DNA of 14,354 bases from Oscillospiraceae bacterium. Lineage in GTDB: Bacteria; Bacillota_A; Clostridia; Oscillospirales; Oscillospiraceae. Both the position numbers and the translations under genes were made by a program. The stretch covers positions 1 to 14,354 of the forward strand of contig JAGAFT010000201.1 of assembly GCA_017627975.1 (NCBI GenBank), read 5' to 3'. Below, one piece after another: positions 7,523-14,316 of the stretch. Positions within the stretch are counted from its first letter, which is position 1. Each line of letters begins with the position of its first letter. Below the pieces are notes generated by a model. It was not told the origin of the DNA, ran no database searches, and saw only the letters and a list, made by a program, of their open reading frames with translations.

Positions 7523-7552
7523 AAAAGCGCCCGCCGTCCCCGGCGGGCACTT
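7523..7552 (-). terminator. Terminator or attenuator between nrfA and resB
   Basis: On the minus strand the stem GCCCGCCG (arms 7541-7548 and 7529-7536) with a 4-nt loop is followed by GCTTTTCG. It lies 118 nt after the nrfA stop and 47 nt before resB. No convincing resB promoter follows, so partial termination that lowers resB-ccsA expression relative to nrfA is plausible. Confidence 0.65.
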
Positions 7553-7588
7553 TCATCTGAATTCAAAAGGGGTATTCTGTCACACCGG

Positions 7589-7672
7589 GCCGGCCGTATT
7601 CCGATCAGGCTTCCGCATGCCGGTCAGGTCCAAAGCCGGCCGTTCATTCAGGCCGTCAAGCCCGGTCAGGTC
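7589..7672. repeat. Imperfect tandem repeat at the nrfA 3' end
   Basis: Two units of about 40 nt, 7589-7630 and 7635-7672, share GCCGGCCGT (7589-7597 and 7635-7643), TCAGGC (7605-7610 and 7648-7653) and CCGGTCAGGTC (7620-7630 and 7662-7672) in the same order. The second unit covers the nrfA stop codon. Spacing varies from 42 to 46 nt, so indels have accumulated. Confidence 0.6.
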
Positions 7673-8979
7673 GTGAGCATGCCCAGCGCTTCATTCGTCA
7701 GGGCTTCGGCCTTGTCCAGGCACTCATTGGTCAGGCTCGGGTTGTGGGCGCCTTCGCTGTTCTCCACGAAGACGAAGTCCCAATAGAACTGTGCATCCCT
7801 TGCAACGGCACGGATCGCATCCAGCTCTTCTTCCGTGTACTTCCCGCTCTCCACCGCCGCGGCCAGGGTCTCGGTGAGGTTTACCAGCTGGTCGGAGATC
7901 TCCGTTGTGCGGGTGTCGACCTTCTCCTGCAGCGCGCGGACCTCGGAGGCGAGATCCTGATGGCACTTGGAGCATTCGGCGTCAATCAGCCCCTGGTTGT
8001 CCAGCGGGCTTGTCAGGTAGTGGTTCGGATAAGTTTCGCCCTTCTCGCCGTAGACCGTGCCCATGTGGCAGTCGGCACAGGTATAGGTGCTTCCGTGAAT
8101 GCTTCCCTTCCCCAGGAAGGTCTCAAACTCCGGATGCTGCACCTTGATCTGGCGCACGCCGGTCCGCGGATTCGTATAATCGGCAAAGCCGAGTCCGTTC
8201 TCGTCCACCAGGACATTGTTGTAGTAGTTCAGGATGGCATCCGGATGCATGCTCTCCAGATCGAAGCGCGGCAGACTTGTCACGCCCGTACCGGGATAGA
8301 AGTAATACTCCACATGGCACTGGCCGCAGGCCAGGTTCGCCGCCGCGACCTTATCAAAGTCCGGACCCAGGGCCTCGAACATGTAGGTGTGGGTCACGGT
8401 GATGTCGCCCGGCTCATTGGCATGGCAGGTATAGCAGCTGACGCCCTCCCGTACGAGCTCGCGCACATCGTCGAAGGCGTACTGGTAGACCTCCGGTCCG
8501 ACCTCGTTCACAAGATTCGTGAAGTCCGGCGTCTTGCAGGTCCAGCACTGGGCCATCGCATGCGGACGCCCGGTTTCCAAGATGTCGTCCACGTCGTAGA
8601 AGTGTCCTCTGGCACTGCCGTAGAACTTGGAGAAGCCGTACGGCTCATACAGGGTGACAAGCTGCGGATACTCCTTCAGGTAGTCCGTCACCTCGTCGTT
8701 TTCCTGATTCTTCATGAAGCTGGCATAGATCTCGGGATAGTCCTTTTCCCAGTCGGCAGCGTGCAGAACCGTCACGCCCGACATGGTCTTGACCTGTTTG
8801 GCAACACCTTTTCCGGTGTGCTCCGCCTCCGCAACGGCAAGCACCGTTCCGGCCGCCGGCCGGTTCGCCGCTTCCGCGCGGCGTTCAAACTCACCGCAGA
8901 CCAGGCCGGTCGCAATGACAGCCAGGCCGCATACGGCGCCGACGATGTCATACAGAAGCTTGTTCTTTGGCTTTTTCAT
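7666..8979 (-). CDS. nrfA: Ammonia-forming cytochrome c nitrite reductase NrfA
   Basis: A 437-residue pentahaem enzyme that reduces nitrite to ammonium with six electrons on the outer face of the membrane. Haem motifs: CWTCK 145-149 (active-site haem with Lys ligand), CYTCH 182-186, CGQCH 218-222, CADCH 301-305 and CSKCH 336-340. Catalytic residues by family pattern are R124 (RGH), Y225 and H282 (QHPEFET). The calcium site (E224, K279, Q281) looks intact. An N-terminal hydrophobic stretch (about 8-28) without a clear lipobox or Ala-X-Ala site may be an uncleaved anchor. It is shorter than the about 478 residues of E. coli NrfA. The start is fixed by AAGGAGA at 8984-8990. No NrfH is adjacent. 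resB-ccsA follow on the same strand. Confidence 0.96.
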   Translation of the reverse strand: MKKPKNKLLYDIVGAVCGLAVIATGLVCGEFERRAEAANRPAAGTVLAVAEAEHTGKGVAKQVKTMSGVTVLHAADWEKDYPEIYASFMKNQENDEVTDYLKEYPQLVTLYEPYGFSKFYGSARGHFYDVDDILETGRPHAMAQCWTCKTPDFTNLVNEVGPEVYQYAFDDVRELVREGVSCYTCHANEPGDITVTHTYMFEALGPDFDKVAAANLACGQCHVEYYFYPGTGVTSLPRFDLESMHPDAILNYYNNVLVDENGLGFADYTNPRTGVRQIKVQHPEFETFLGKGSIHGSTYTCADCHMGTVYGEKGETYPNHYLTSPLDNQGLIDAECSKCHQDLASEVRALQEKVDTRTTEISDQLVNLTETLAAAVESGKYTEEELDAIRAVARDAQFYWDFVFVENSEGAHNPSLTNECLDKAEALTNEALGMLTT

Positions 8980-9020
8980 AAGCTCTCCTTTAAGATATCC
9001 ATAACGGTTTTCGCGCTCTC

Positions 9021-9048
9021 CTATAACGCCCTATAACGGGTGTTATAG
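9021..9048. promoter_or_regulatory. Triple half-site palindromic operator in the nrfA leader
   Basis: CTATAAC (9031-9037), GGGT and GTTATAG (9042-9048) form a perfect inverted repeat with a 4-bp gap. A further CTATAAC (9021-9027) stands exactly 10 bp away on the same face of the helix, and a weaker CCATAAC is at 8999-9005. The site covers about +4 to +32 of the predicted nrfA transcript, a roadblock-repressor position. The RNA could also fold into the same 7-bp hairpin. The regulator is not identified. Confidence 0.7.
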
Positions 9049-9058
9049 TCCCGGTTTC

Positions 9059-9087
9059 ATTATAAGGGATAAACATGAAAACGTCAA
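9059..9087 (-). promoter_or_regulatory. nrfA promoter
   Basis: On the minus strand, -35 TTGACG (9082-9087) and a perfect -10 TATAAT (9059-9064) are separated by 17 bp. Transcription would start near 9052, with a leader of about 73 nt. A small inverted repeat, ATTTC-GCT-GAAAT (9102-9114), centred near -56, could be an activator site but is short. Confidence 0.85.
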
Positions 9088-9185
9088 CCTATTTTACTGT
9101 AATTTCGCTGAAATCTTTGCTTTCTTTTCTTCTCTTCCGCGCATCACGCTGCTTCGTTCCGCCGGCCTGTTCTCCACTTATTTTC

Positions 9186-9214
9186 TTGCAAAGAAGCAGC
9201 TGTAGTGCTATACT
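9186..9214 (+). promoter_or_regulatory. Promoter of the leucine-rich-repeat gene pair
   Basis: TTGCAA (9186-9191), a 17-bp spacer and TATACT (9209-9214), with an extended -10 TGC just before it. Transcription would start near 9221, giving a leader of about 73 nt. It diverges from the nrfA promoter about 100 bp away. Apart from these promoters and the operator, 8980-9293 shows only a pyrimidine-rich stretch around 9115-9150. Confidence 0.7.
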
Positions 9215-9293
9215 TTATCATTATCTGAATGTCGTCTGAATCGGTGTTTTTCGCGATCACAGGCGGTGTGACTGTAATGTGAGGCTGAAGACC

Positions 9294-11063
9294 ATGAGAA
9301 AAGTATTGCATGTTTTCAAGTGCATTGTCCTGCTTGTCTATCTGCTGGCGCTGGTGCTCTGCTGCCACTCCTGCATCATGACGCTGTTCAACAACGGTCT
9401 TGGGGCTTCGGGCGTCAGCGGCGATCCCGCTGCTCCGGCCCCGGCTCCGGTTTCCGTTCCCGTTGAGCAGCCGAAGGATGAGAACTCCGTTGCGCTCTCC
9501 TCCGGCGTCTATCCGAAGGATACCGACACGCTGACCGCGGTGGTAAACACCTCCGATCTCGCACTGCTTGATTCCTTCCCGGCGCTTCGGACGGCGGACT
9601 TCTCCGGAAGCAACTGTTATGAGGAGCTGCTCTCCTGGGCCACCGCCCATCCCGATGTCAACGTTCGCTACACCGTGACCCTGCCGGATGGGCAGACGCT
9701 TGCAAACGATACGAGTGCGGTGAATCTCGCCTCGATGGATCCCTCTCTGATCCCGCAGGCCGCGGCGCTTCTGAAGTACCTGCCAGGTCTTCAGTCCGTC
9801 GACCTCGGCGTGGCCCAGCCCGGCGCCGCGATTTCCGCCGATACGCTCTCGGCGATCTCCGCCGCTTCGCCGAATGCTTCCATCCACTATGCCATGTCTC
9901 TGCTCGGCCGCGAAGTCAGTCTTTCCGATACCGAGCTTGACCTCTCGGCGATGACCGCCGACCAGGTCGGTGAAGCCGCCGCGGTTCTGAGAAGCATGAC
10001 CAATCTTCAGACCATCCATCTCGGCTCGGAAGGCAACGGGCTCGGCTGGGACAGCATTGCTGCCATCCATGAAGCCGCGCCCAACGCCGCGCTGGATTAT
10101 AACTTCAATGTCTGGGGCGTCGACACCAATCTCTCCGCGGATTATCTCAGCTTCAGCCACATTCGCATGAACGACCAGGGCGCCGCGGTCCGCGCCGTTC
10201 TGCCCTACATGACCAGGCTGCAGACCCTCGACATGGATACCACGGATGTCTCCAACGAGAACATGGCCGCCATCCGGGATGAGAACCCCAACGTCAACGT
10301 GATCTGGCGCATCTGGTTTGCCGGCTACAGTGTCCGCACGGATGTGGAGCGCATCCTCGCCTCTTCCACCGCCCGCGGCGGCACGGTGACCAACGAGGAG
10401 GCCGCAAAGCTTCAGTACTGCACCAAGGTCAAGTATCTCGACCTCGGCCACAACAACGCGATCACGGACATCTCCTTTGCCCGCTGCATGCCGGACCTCG
10501 AGGTTCTGATCCTCGCCATCAATGACATCAGCGACATCTCCCCCCTGGCCGACTGCCACAAGCTTGAGTACCTGGAGATCAACTCCACCAATGTCACCGA
10601 CCTGACGCCGCTTGCCAACCTCACCAGTCTTCGCCATCTGAACATCGGCCGCACGGCGAAGTCCGACGTCAACACCGGCGACGATCTGGACCGTCCCCGC
10701 GTGACGGATATCACCCCCCTGTACGGTCTCTCCGGGCTGGAGCGGCTCTGGATCGGTTCTCTGACCGCCCCCGGTATTCCGGCCGAGCAGATCGCCTATA
10801 TGAAGGAGCTTCTGCATGAGCTTCCGCCGGATCCGAACGATGACTTCGTCGACAACCAGAAGGTCAACGTCATTGCCGGCGACCCGTCGCAGGGCACCTG
10901 GCGTTTCGACGAGCATGTGGACAACTCCAAGTGGGACTTCTATATGAAGTACGGTTACTTCAACTATGACTACATGCCGCGTTATGCGCTTCTGCGCGAG
11001 CAGTTCCAGTACGATCTCGGTGAGGCGGCCTATTCGCTCCCGCAGAACGATCCTCTGTATTAA
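9294..11063 (+). CDS. Membrane-anchored leucine-rich-repeat protein with tandem ~70-residue repeats
   Basis: A 589-residue predicted envelope protein. Residues 8-31 form one hydrophobic segment with several Cys but no canonical lipobox, followed by an Ala/Pro-rich linker (44-60). Residues about 95-357 hold four degenerate repeats of about 70 residues, starting near 95, 163, 235 and 306. Each has a LxxLxxxxLG strand, then a helix, then a P-N-(A/V)-x-(I/V)-x-Y/W strand. Residues 376-490 are more regular SDS22-like LRRs (KVKYLDLGHN, DLEVLILAIN, KLEYLEIN, SLRHLNIG). The C-terminus has TWRF and MPRYALLREQFQYD. Function is unknown; LRR envelope proteins usually bind ligands or partners. I chose the ATG at 9294 over the GTG at 9279, though neither has a strong ribosome site (GAGG at 9281-9284). 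Confidence 0.8.
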   Translation: MRKVLHVFKCIVLLVYLLALVLCCHSCIMTLFNNGLGASGVSGDPAAPAPAPVSVPVEQPKDENSVALSSGVYPKDTDTLTAVVNTSDLALLDSFPALRTADFSGSNCYEELLSWATAHPDVNVRYTVTLPDGQTLANDTSAVNLASMDPSLIPQAAALLKYLPGLQSVDLGVAQPGAAISADTLSAISAASPNASIHYAMSLLGREVSLSDTELDLSAMTADQVGEAAAVLRSMTNLQTIHLGSEGNGLGWDSIAAIHEAAPNAALDYNFNVWGVDTNLSADYLSFSHIRMNDQGAAVRAVLPYMTRLQTLDMDTTDVSNENMAAIRDENPNVNVIWRIWFAGYSVRTDVERILASSTARGGTVTNEEAAKLQYCTKVKYLDLGHNNAITDISFARCMPDLEVLILAINDISDISPLADCHKLEYLEINSTNVTDLTPLANLTSLRHLNIGRTAKSDVNTGDDLDRPRVTDITPLYGLSGLERLWIGSLTAPGIPAEQIAYMKELLHELPPDPNDDFVDNQKVNVIAGDPSQGTWRFDEHVDNSKWDFYMKYGYFNYDYMPRYALLREQFQYDLGEAAYSLPQNDPLY

Positions 11064-11075
11064 TTGGAGACTGCC

Positions 11076-12407
11076 ATGAACTTACATTCCCTTCGTCTGT
11101 CCTGTACCGTTGCGCTTCTCTCCGTCCTGGTGCTGACCGGCTGCGGAAAGAAGGCCGACTCAACGGCCGCTGTGCAGCAGGCCTCGCCGGCGCCCGCCGC
11201 GTCAGAGCTCACCCCCACGCCGGCACCGACGCCGGTTCCGACACCGACGCCGACCCCCACCCCGACCTATGACCTGGACTTCTCCATCGGGGATCAGAAG
11301 ATCTCCGCTTCCATGATCTCCCTCGACCTCTCTCAGGCCAGCGCCGAAGAGGTCGACCGCCTGATCTCGGTTCTTCCGGCGCTGACTTCGCTGAAAACCC
11401 TGGAGCTCGGGTCCGCCGACGGGGAAAACCCCGTGATCTCCTGGGAGCAGGTGCGAGCGCTGGAGGAGGGGCTCCCGCAGGCGACCCTGAACTATACCTT
11501 CAGCATACGGGGCTATCCCTTCCATCTCTCGGATCAGATTCTGAACCTGAACCATCTGGTCTTCGAGGATGAAGGCGCCCTCGCCGAACAGATTGCCTCC
11601 TGCATGCCGAACCTCAAGGTTCTCGATATGGACAGCTGCGGTGTCTCCAATGAGAGCATGGCCGCCATCCGGGACCGCTTCCCCGGCGTGAACGTCGTCT
11701 GGCGCGTCTGGATCGGCGCGGACTACAGCACGCGTACCGATGTGGAGCGGCTGATGATCTCCAACCCGGACCGAGGCGGCGACCTGAACACGCCGGAGTC
11801 CATCGAAGGGCTGTTCTACTGCAACAAGGTCAAGTATCTGGATATGGGGCACAATTATCTCATGTATGATATCTCCTTCATCCGGAACATGCCCGACCTT
11901 GAGGCGCTCATCATCGCCATGACCGCCATCAAGGACATCTCTCCGCTCGCCGGCTGTAAGAACCTGAACTACCTGGAGTATCAGACTTCCGCCGCCGCCG
12001 ACCTCACCCCGCTCTCCGGACTCACGAAGCTGAAGGATCTGAACATCTGCTACAATTTCGCCCTGCGGGATATCCGGCCGATCATGAACCTGGAGCTCGA
12101 CAGACTGTACATCGGCTGCCTCTCCCCAGTGCCGCCGGAGCAGATCGCGCAGTATAAGCAGCTCCATCCCAACTGCATCGTGAACGACACCACCGAGGAC
12201 CCGACGGAAGAGTCCTGGCGCTACGGCGACATCCACCACAACGGCGGATGGGAAGCCGCGCCGCGCTATGAAAAGCTGCGCCTGGAGTTTGAGTACGACA
12301 ACTTCCCGACCTGCTATGCCTACTGCGGCAACGACGGCATGGAATTCGGCCGCTTCGAATATGACACAGCGACACTGAAGCCCGCGGTCGGGCAGAACGA
12401 GTGGTAA
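11076..12407 (+). CDS. LRR lipoprotein, paralogue of the preceding gene
   Basis: A 443-residue protein with a lipoprotein signal: hydrophobic residues 8-20 and lipobox L20-T21-G22-C23, so it is probably lipidated at C23 outside the membrane. A Thr-Pro linker (46-64) follows. Two of the ~70-residue repeats of the upstream gene are recognisable (about 101-177 and 178-229), then LRRs from 250 to 348 (KVKYLDMGHN, DLEALIIAMT, LNYLEYQ, LKDLNICYN). Both proteins share SNE(N/S)MAAIRD, TRTDVER-like text and a C-terminal WR(F/Y)...PRY-x-x-LR-x-x-(F)-x-YD signature. The stop of the first gene is 12 nt upstream, and GGAGA (11066-11070) supports the ATG at 11076 over a TTG at 11064. They form one operon. 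No function is assigned. Confidence 0.85.
   Translation: MNLHSLRLSCTVALLSVLVLTGCGKKADSTAAVQQASPAPAASELTPTPAPTPVPTPTPTPTPTYDLDFSIGDQKISASMISLDLSQASAEEVDRLISVLPALTSLKTLELGSADGENPVISWEQVRALEEGLPQATLNYTFSIRGYPFHLSDQILNLNHLVFEDEGALAEQIASCMPNLKVLDMDSCGVSNESMAAIRDRFPGVNVVWRVWIGADYSTRTDVERLMISNPDRGGDLNTPESIEGLFYCNKVKYLDMGHNYLMYDISFIRNMPDLEALIIAMTAIKDISPLAGCKNLNYLEYQTSAAADLTPLSGLTKLKDLNICYNFALRDIRPIMNLELDRLYIGCLSPVPPEQIAQYKQLHPNCIVNDTTEDPTEESWRYGDIHHNGGWEAAPRYEKLRLEFEYDNFPTCYAYCGNDGMEFGRFEYDTATLKPAVGQNEW
11211..11267 (+). repeat. Thr-Pro low-complexity coding repeat
   Basis: Nineteen codons, almost entirely ACN-CCN, encode the TPTPAPTPVP... linker directly after the lipidated N-terminus. It is a cell-wall-spanning type spacer and a likely site of length variation by slippage. 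Confidence 0.9.
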
Positions 12408-12424
12408 GAAATTATGGTAAAAAT

Positions 12425-12453
12425 AAATCCCCCGCCTTCGGCGGGGGATTTTT
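12425..12453. terminator. Bidirectional terminator between the LRR operon and tsf
   Basis: A perfect 12-bp stem, AAATCCCCCGCC (12425-12436) with 12440-12451, and a 3-nt loop. The plus strand continues TTTTTG. The minus strand continues ATTTATTTTTACC. It serves both converging genes. Confidence 0.93.
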
Positions 12454-12472
12454 GTTCTAACACAGTGGGAAC

Positions 12473-13405
12473 TTACTTGCCCATGTTCATCTGGGCAGCG
12501 ACTTCGGCCGCGAAGTCTTCCTGCTTCTTCTCGATGCCTTCGCCCTTGATGAAGTGAACGGCATTGACGAAGGTGACCTTGCCGCCGAGCTGCTTGGCTG
12601 CGTCGGCGATGTAGCCCTCAACGGAGCCCTTGAACAGGTCGGAGCGGACGAACTCCTGCTGCAGCAGGCAGGTGTCCTTGAAGAAGGCGTTGAGCTTACC
12701 GGCAGCGGCCTTCTCCTTGACGGCGGCGGGCTTGCCGGCCATCTTCGGGTCGTTGTCCATCAGAGCGACCTGAACGGCCTTCTCATGCTCGATGTCTTCC
12801 TGGGGAACCAGGGACTTGTCCCAGAACTTCGGGTTCATGGCGGCGATCTGCATGGCGACGTTCTTGCCGATCTCGGTGGCATCGATGTCACCCTCGACGG
12901 CCAGGTTCACCAGAACGCCGTGGGTACCGCCGGCGTGGACATAAGCCACGTTGAACGGATCGGCGAAGCGGGCAAAGCGGCGGACCTGCAGGTTCTCGCC
13001 GATGGACATGACCTTCTCAGGCAGGATCTCGGCAACCGTGAGGTCACGGCCGGGATACTTGCACGCCATCAGGGCGTCGACGTCGGCGGGGTTGTCGTTC
13101 ATGACGACCTTGCAGATGTCCTTGACAAACTGTACGAACGCTTCGCTCTTGGCGCAGAAGTCGGTCTCGCAGTTGACCTCGACGACAGCACCGACACCGC
13201 ACTCAGAGCAGACATGGGCATATGCCATGCCTTCGGCGGCAACGCGTCCGGCCTTCTTCGCGGCCTTGGCCAGGCCCTTTTCACGCAGCCAGTCGACTGC
13301 CTTATCCATATCGCCGTCGGTGGCCTGAAGAGCCTTCTTGCAGTCCATCATGCCGACGTTCGTCATCTCACGCAGAGTCTTAACATCCTGAGCGGTGAAT
13401 GCCAT
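12473..13405 (-). CDS. tsf: Translation elongation factor Ts
   Basis: A 310-residue EF-Ts, the guanine nucleotide exchange factor for EF-Tu. The N-terminal UBA-like domain (1-45) has the diagnostic REMTNVGMMDCKKAL. The EF-Tu-contact motif is TDF at 81-83 within NCETDFCAKSEAF, where the usual V of TDFVAK is replaced by C84. Two core repeats follow, with the QIAAMNPKF motif, and the C-terminus is a typical helical end. The segment C66-S-E-C69 plus C79 and C84 is an unusual cysteine cluster. AGGAGG at 13414-13419, 8 nt before the ATG, fixes the start. It lies downstream of rpsB as in most bacteria. Confidence 0.97.
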   Translation of the reverse strand: MAFTAQDVKTLREMTNVGMMDCKKALQATDGDMDKAVDWLREKGLAKAAKKAGRVAAEGMAYAHVCSECGVGAVVEVNCETDFCAKSEAFVQFVKDICKVVMNDNPADVDALMACKYPGRDLTVAEILPEKVMSIGENLQVRRFARFADPFNVAYVHAGGTHGVLVNLAVEGDIDATEIGKNVAMQIAAMNPKFWDKSLVPQEDIEHEKAVQVALMDNDPKMAGKPAAVKEKAAAGKLNAFFKDTCLLQQEFVRSDLFKGSVEGYIADAAKQLGGKVTFVNAVHFIKGEGIEKKQEDFAAEVAAQMNMGK

Positions 13406-13430
13406 TGAATATTCCTCCTAGTTGAATTTC

Positions 13431-13487
13431 ATTTGTTTCCCCCGCCGGAGGCGGGGGAAGCAGGGTCGGTGGCGGTGAATGCCATTG
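13431..13487 (-). other. 18-codon leader ORF starting with a copy of the tsf start, plus hairpin
   Basis: The 16 nt at 13472-13487 are identical to 13392-13407, the tsf start region. On the minus strand they open an 18-codon frame from 13485 to a TGA at 13431-13433, reading MAFTATDPASPASGGGNK; the first five residues equal those of EF-Ts. Most of the rest is encoded by a perfect hairpin, TTCCCCCGCC (13437-13446) with 13450-13459. A weak GGGG precedes the ATG. Translation is not established. Confidence 0.45.
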
Positions 13488-13536
13488 TAACCCCTGTTAT
13501 ACTGTTGCCTCGGTGGGTGAAATGGGTTTTTAATTC

Positions 13537-13563
13537 AGAAAAGGGGGCGTGGTGTGCGCCCCC
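13537..13563 (-). terminator. Terminator or attenuator between rpsB and tsf
   Basis: On the minus strand GGGGGCG (13557-13563) pairs with CGCCCCC (13543-13549 complement) across a 7-nt loop and is followed by TTTTCTGAATT. It begins 10 nt after the rpsB stop. Only partial termination is expected because tsf must still be expressed; a weak TATAAC (-10 like, 13496-13501) has no good -35. Confidence 0.75.
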
Positions 13564-13572
13564 GATGATTTC

Positions 13573-14316
13573 TTATTCCTCAGAAGCTTCGGCTGCGGCT
13601 TCGACTTCCGCCATGGTCATGTCGGCGTCGTCCGCACCCTGGTGGCCTTCCTGAACGGCGTTGGCCATGGTCGCGGCAATCAGGCGGATGGCGCGGATGG
13701 CGTCATCGTTGGCCGGGATCACATAGTCGACCTCGTCCGGATCGCAGTTGGTGTCAACGATCGCGACGATGGGGATGTGCAGCTTGCGGGCTTCGGCGAT
13801 GGCATTGTGCTCCTTGCGCGGGTCAACCACGAACAGGGCGCCGGGGAGCTTCTTCATGTCCTTCACGCCGCCGAGATACTTCTCGAGCTTTTCCATCTCG
13901 CCGAGGTGCTTCATGACTTCCTTCTTGGGGAGCATGTCGAAAGTGCCGTCTTCCTGCATCTTCTTGAGCTGGGCCAGACGGTCCACGCGGGTACGCATGG
14001 TCTTGAAGTTGGTGAGCATGCCGCCGAGCCAGCGGGCGTTGACATAGTACATGCCGACGCGGGAGGCCTCTTCACGGACGGCGTCCGTGGCCTGCTTCTT
14101 GGTGCCGACGAAGAGGATGGTATCGCCGTTCTCCGCCAGCTTGCGGACGAACTGATAAGCCTCTTCCAGCTTCTTCACGGTCTTCTGAAGGTCGATGATG
14201 TAGATGCCGTTACGCTCACAATAGATGTACTCGGCCATCTTGGGATTCCAGCGTCTGGTCTGGTGACCGAAGTGGACACCGGCTTCCAGCAGCTGCTTCA
14301 TGGATACTACTGCCAT
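13573..14316 (-). CDS. rpsB: 30S ribosomal protein S2
   Basis: A 247-residue S2 with the full family pattern: [22 protein letters not shown] at the N-terminus, the DLQKT and FVGTKKQA motifs, [11 protein letters not shown] near 94-105, [14 protein letters not shown] near 164-177 and [20 protein letters not shown] near 188-207. The last 20 residues form an acidic, Ala-rich tail, common and variable in S2. S2 binds the 30S head-body junction and helps recruit S1-like activity. AAGGAGA (14324-14330) with about 8-nt spacing fixes the ATG. The operon promoter lies beyond the window end; 14331-14354 shows only an A/T-rich leader. Confidence 0.98.
   Translation of the reverse strand: MAVVSMKQLLEAGVHFGHQTRRWNPKMAEYIYCERNGIYIIDLQKTVKKLEEAYQFVRKLAENGDTILFVGTKKQATDAVREEASRVGMYYVNARWLGGMLTNFKTMRTRVDRLAQLKKMQEDGTFDMLPKKEVMKHLGEMEKLEKYLGGVKDMKKLPGALFVVDPRKEHNAIAEARKLHIPIVAIVDTNCDPDEVDYVIPANDDAIRAIRLIAATMANAVQEGHQGADDADMTMAEVEAAAEASEE

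Noticed and set aside
7483..7566. Longer resB start (TTG at 7566 or ATG at 7518)
   Set aside because: Weak ribosome sites, an atypical charged N-terminus, and overlap with the nrfA-resB hairpin; the ATG at 7482 gives the usual ResB beginning.
7744..9036. 430-codon plus-strand frame opposite nrfA
   Set aside because: nrfA with five haem motifs is certainly real; this frame runs through the nrfA ribosome site and shows no family motif.
9102..9114. ATTTC-GCT-GAAAT as an activator site for nrfA
   Set aside because: Only five pairs in an A/T-rich stretch; too short to claim on its own, so it is only mentioned with the promoter.
9144..10916. 590-codon minus-strand frame opposite the first LRR gene
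   Set aside because: A shadow of the LRR coding strand; it has no recognisable domain, ribosome site or promoter, and covers the LRR promoter.
11211..11267. Possible CRISPR or microsatellite array
   Set aside because: The repeat is the coding sequence of a Thr-Pro linker in frame with the lipoprotein; there are no spacers.
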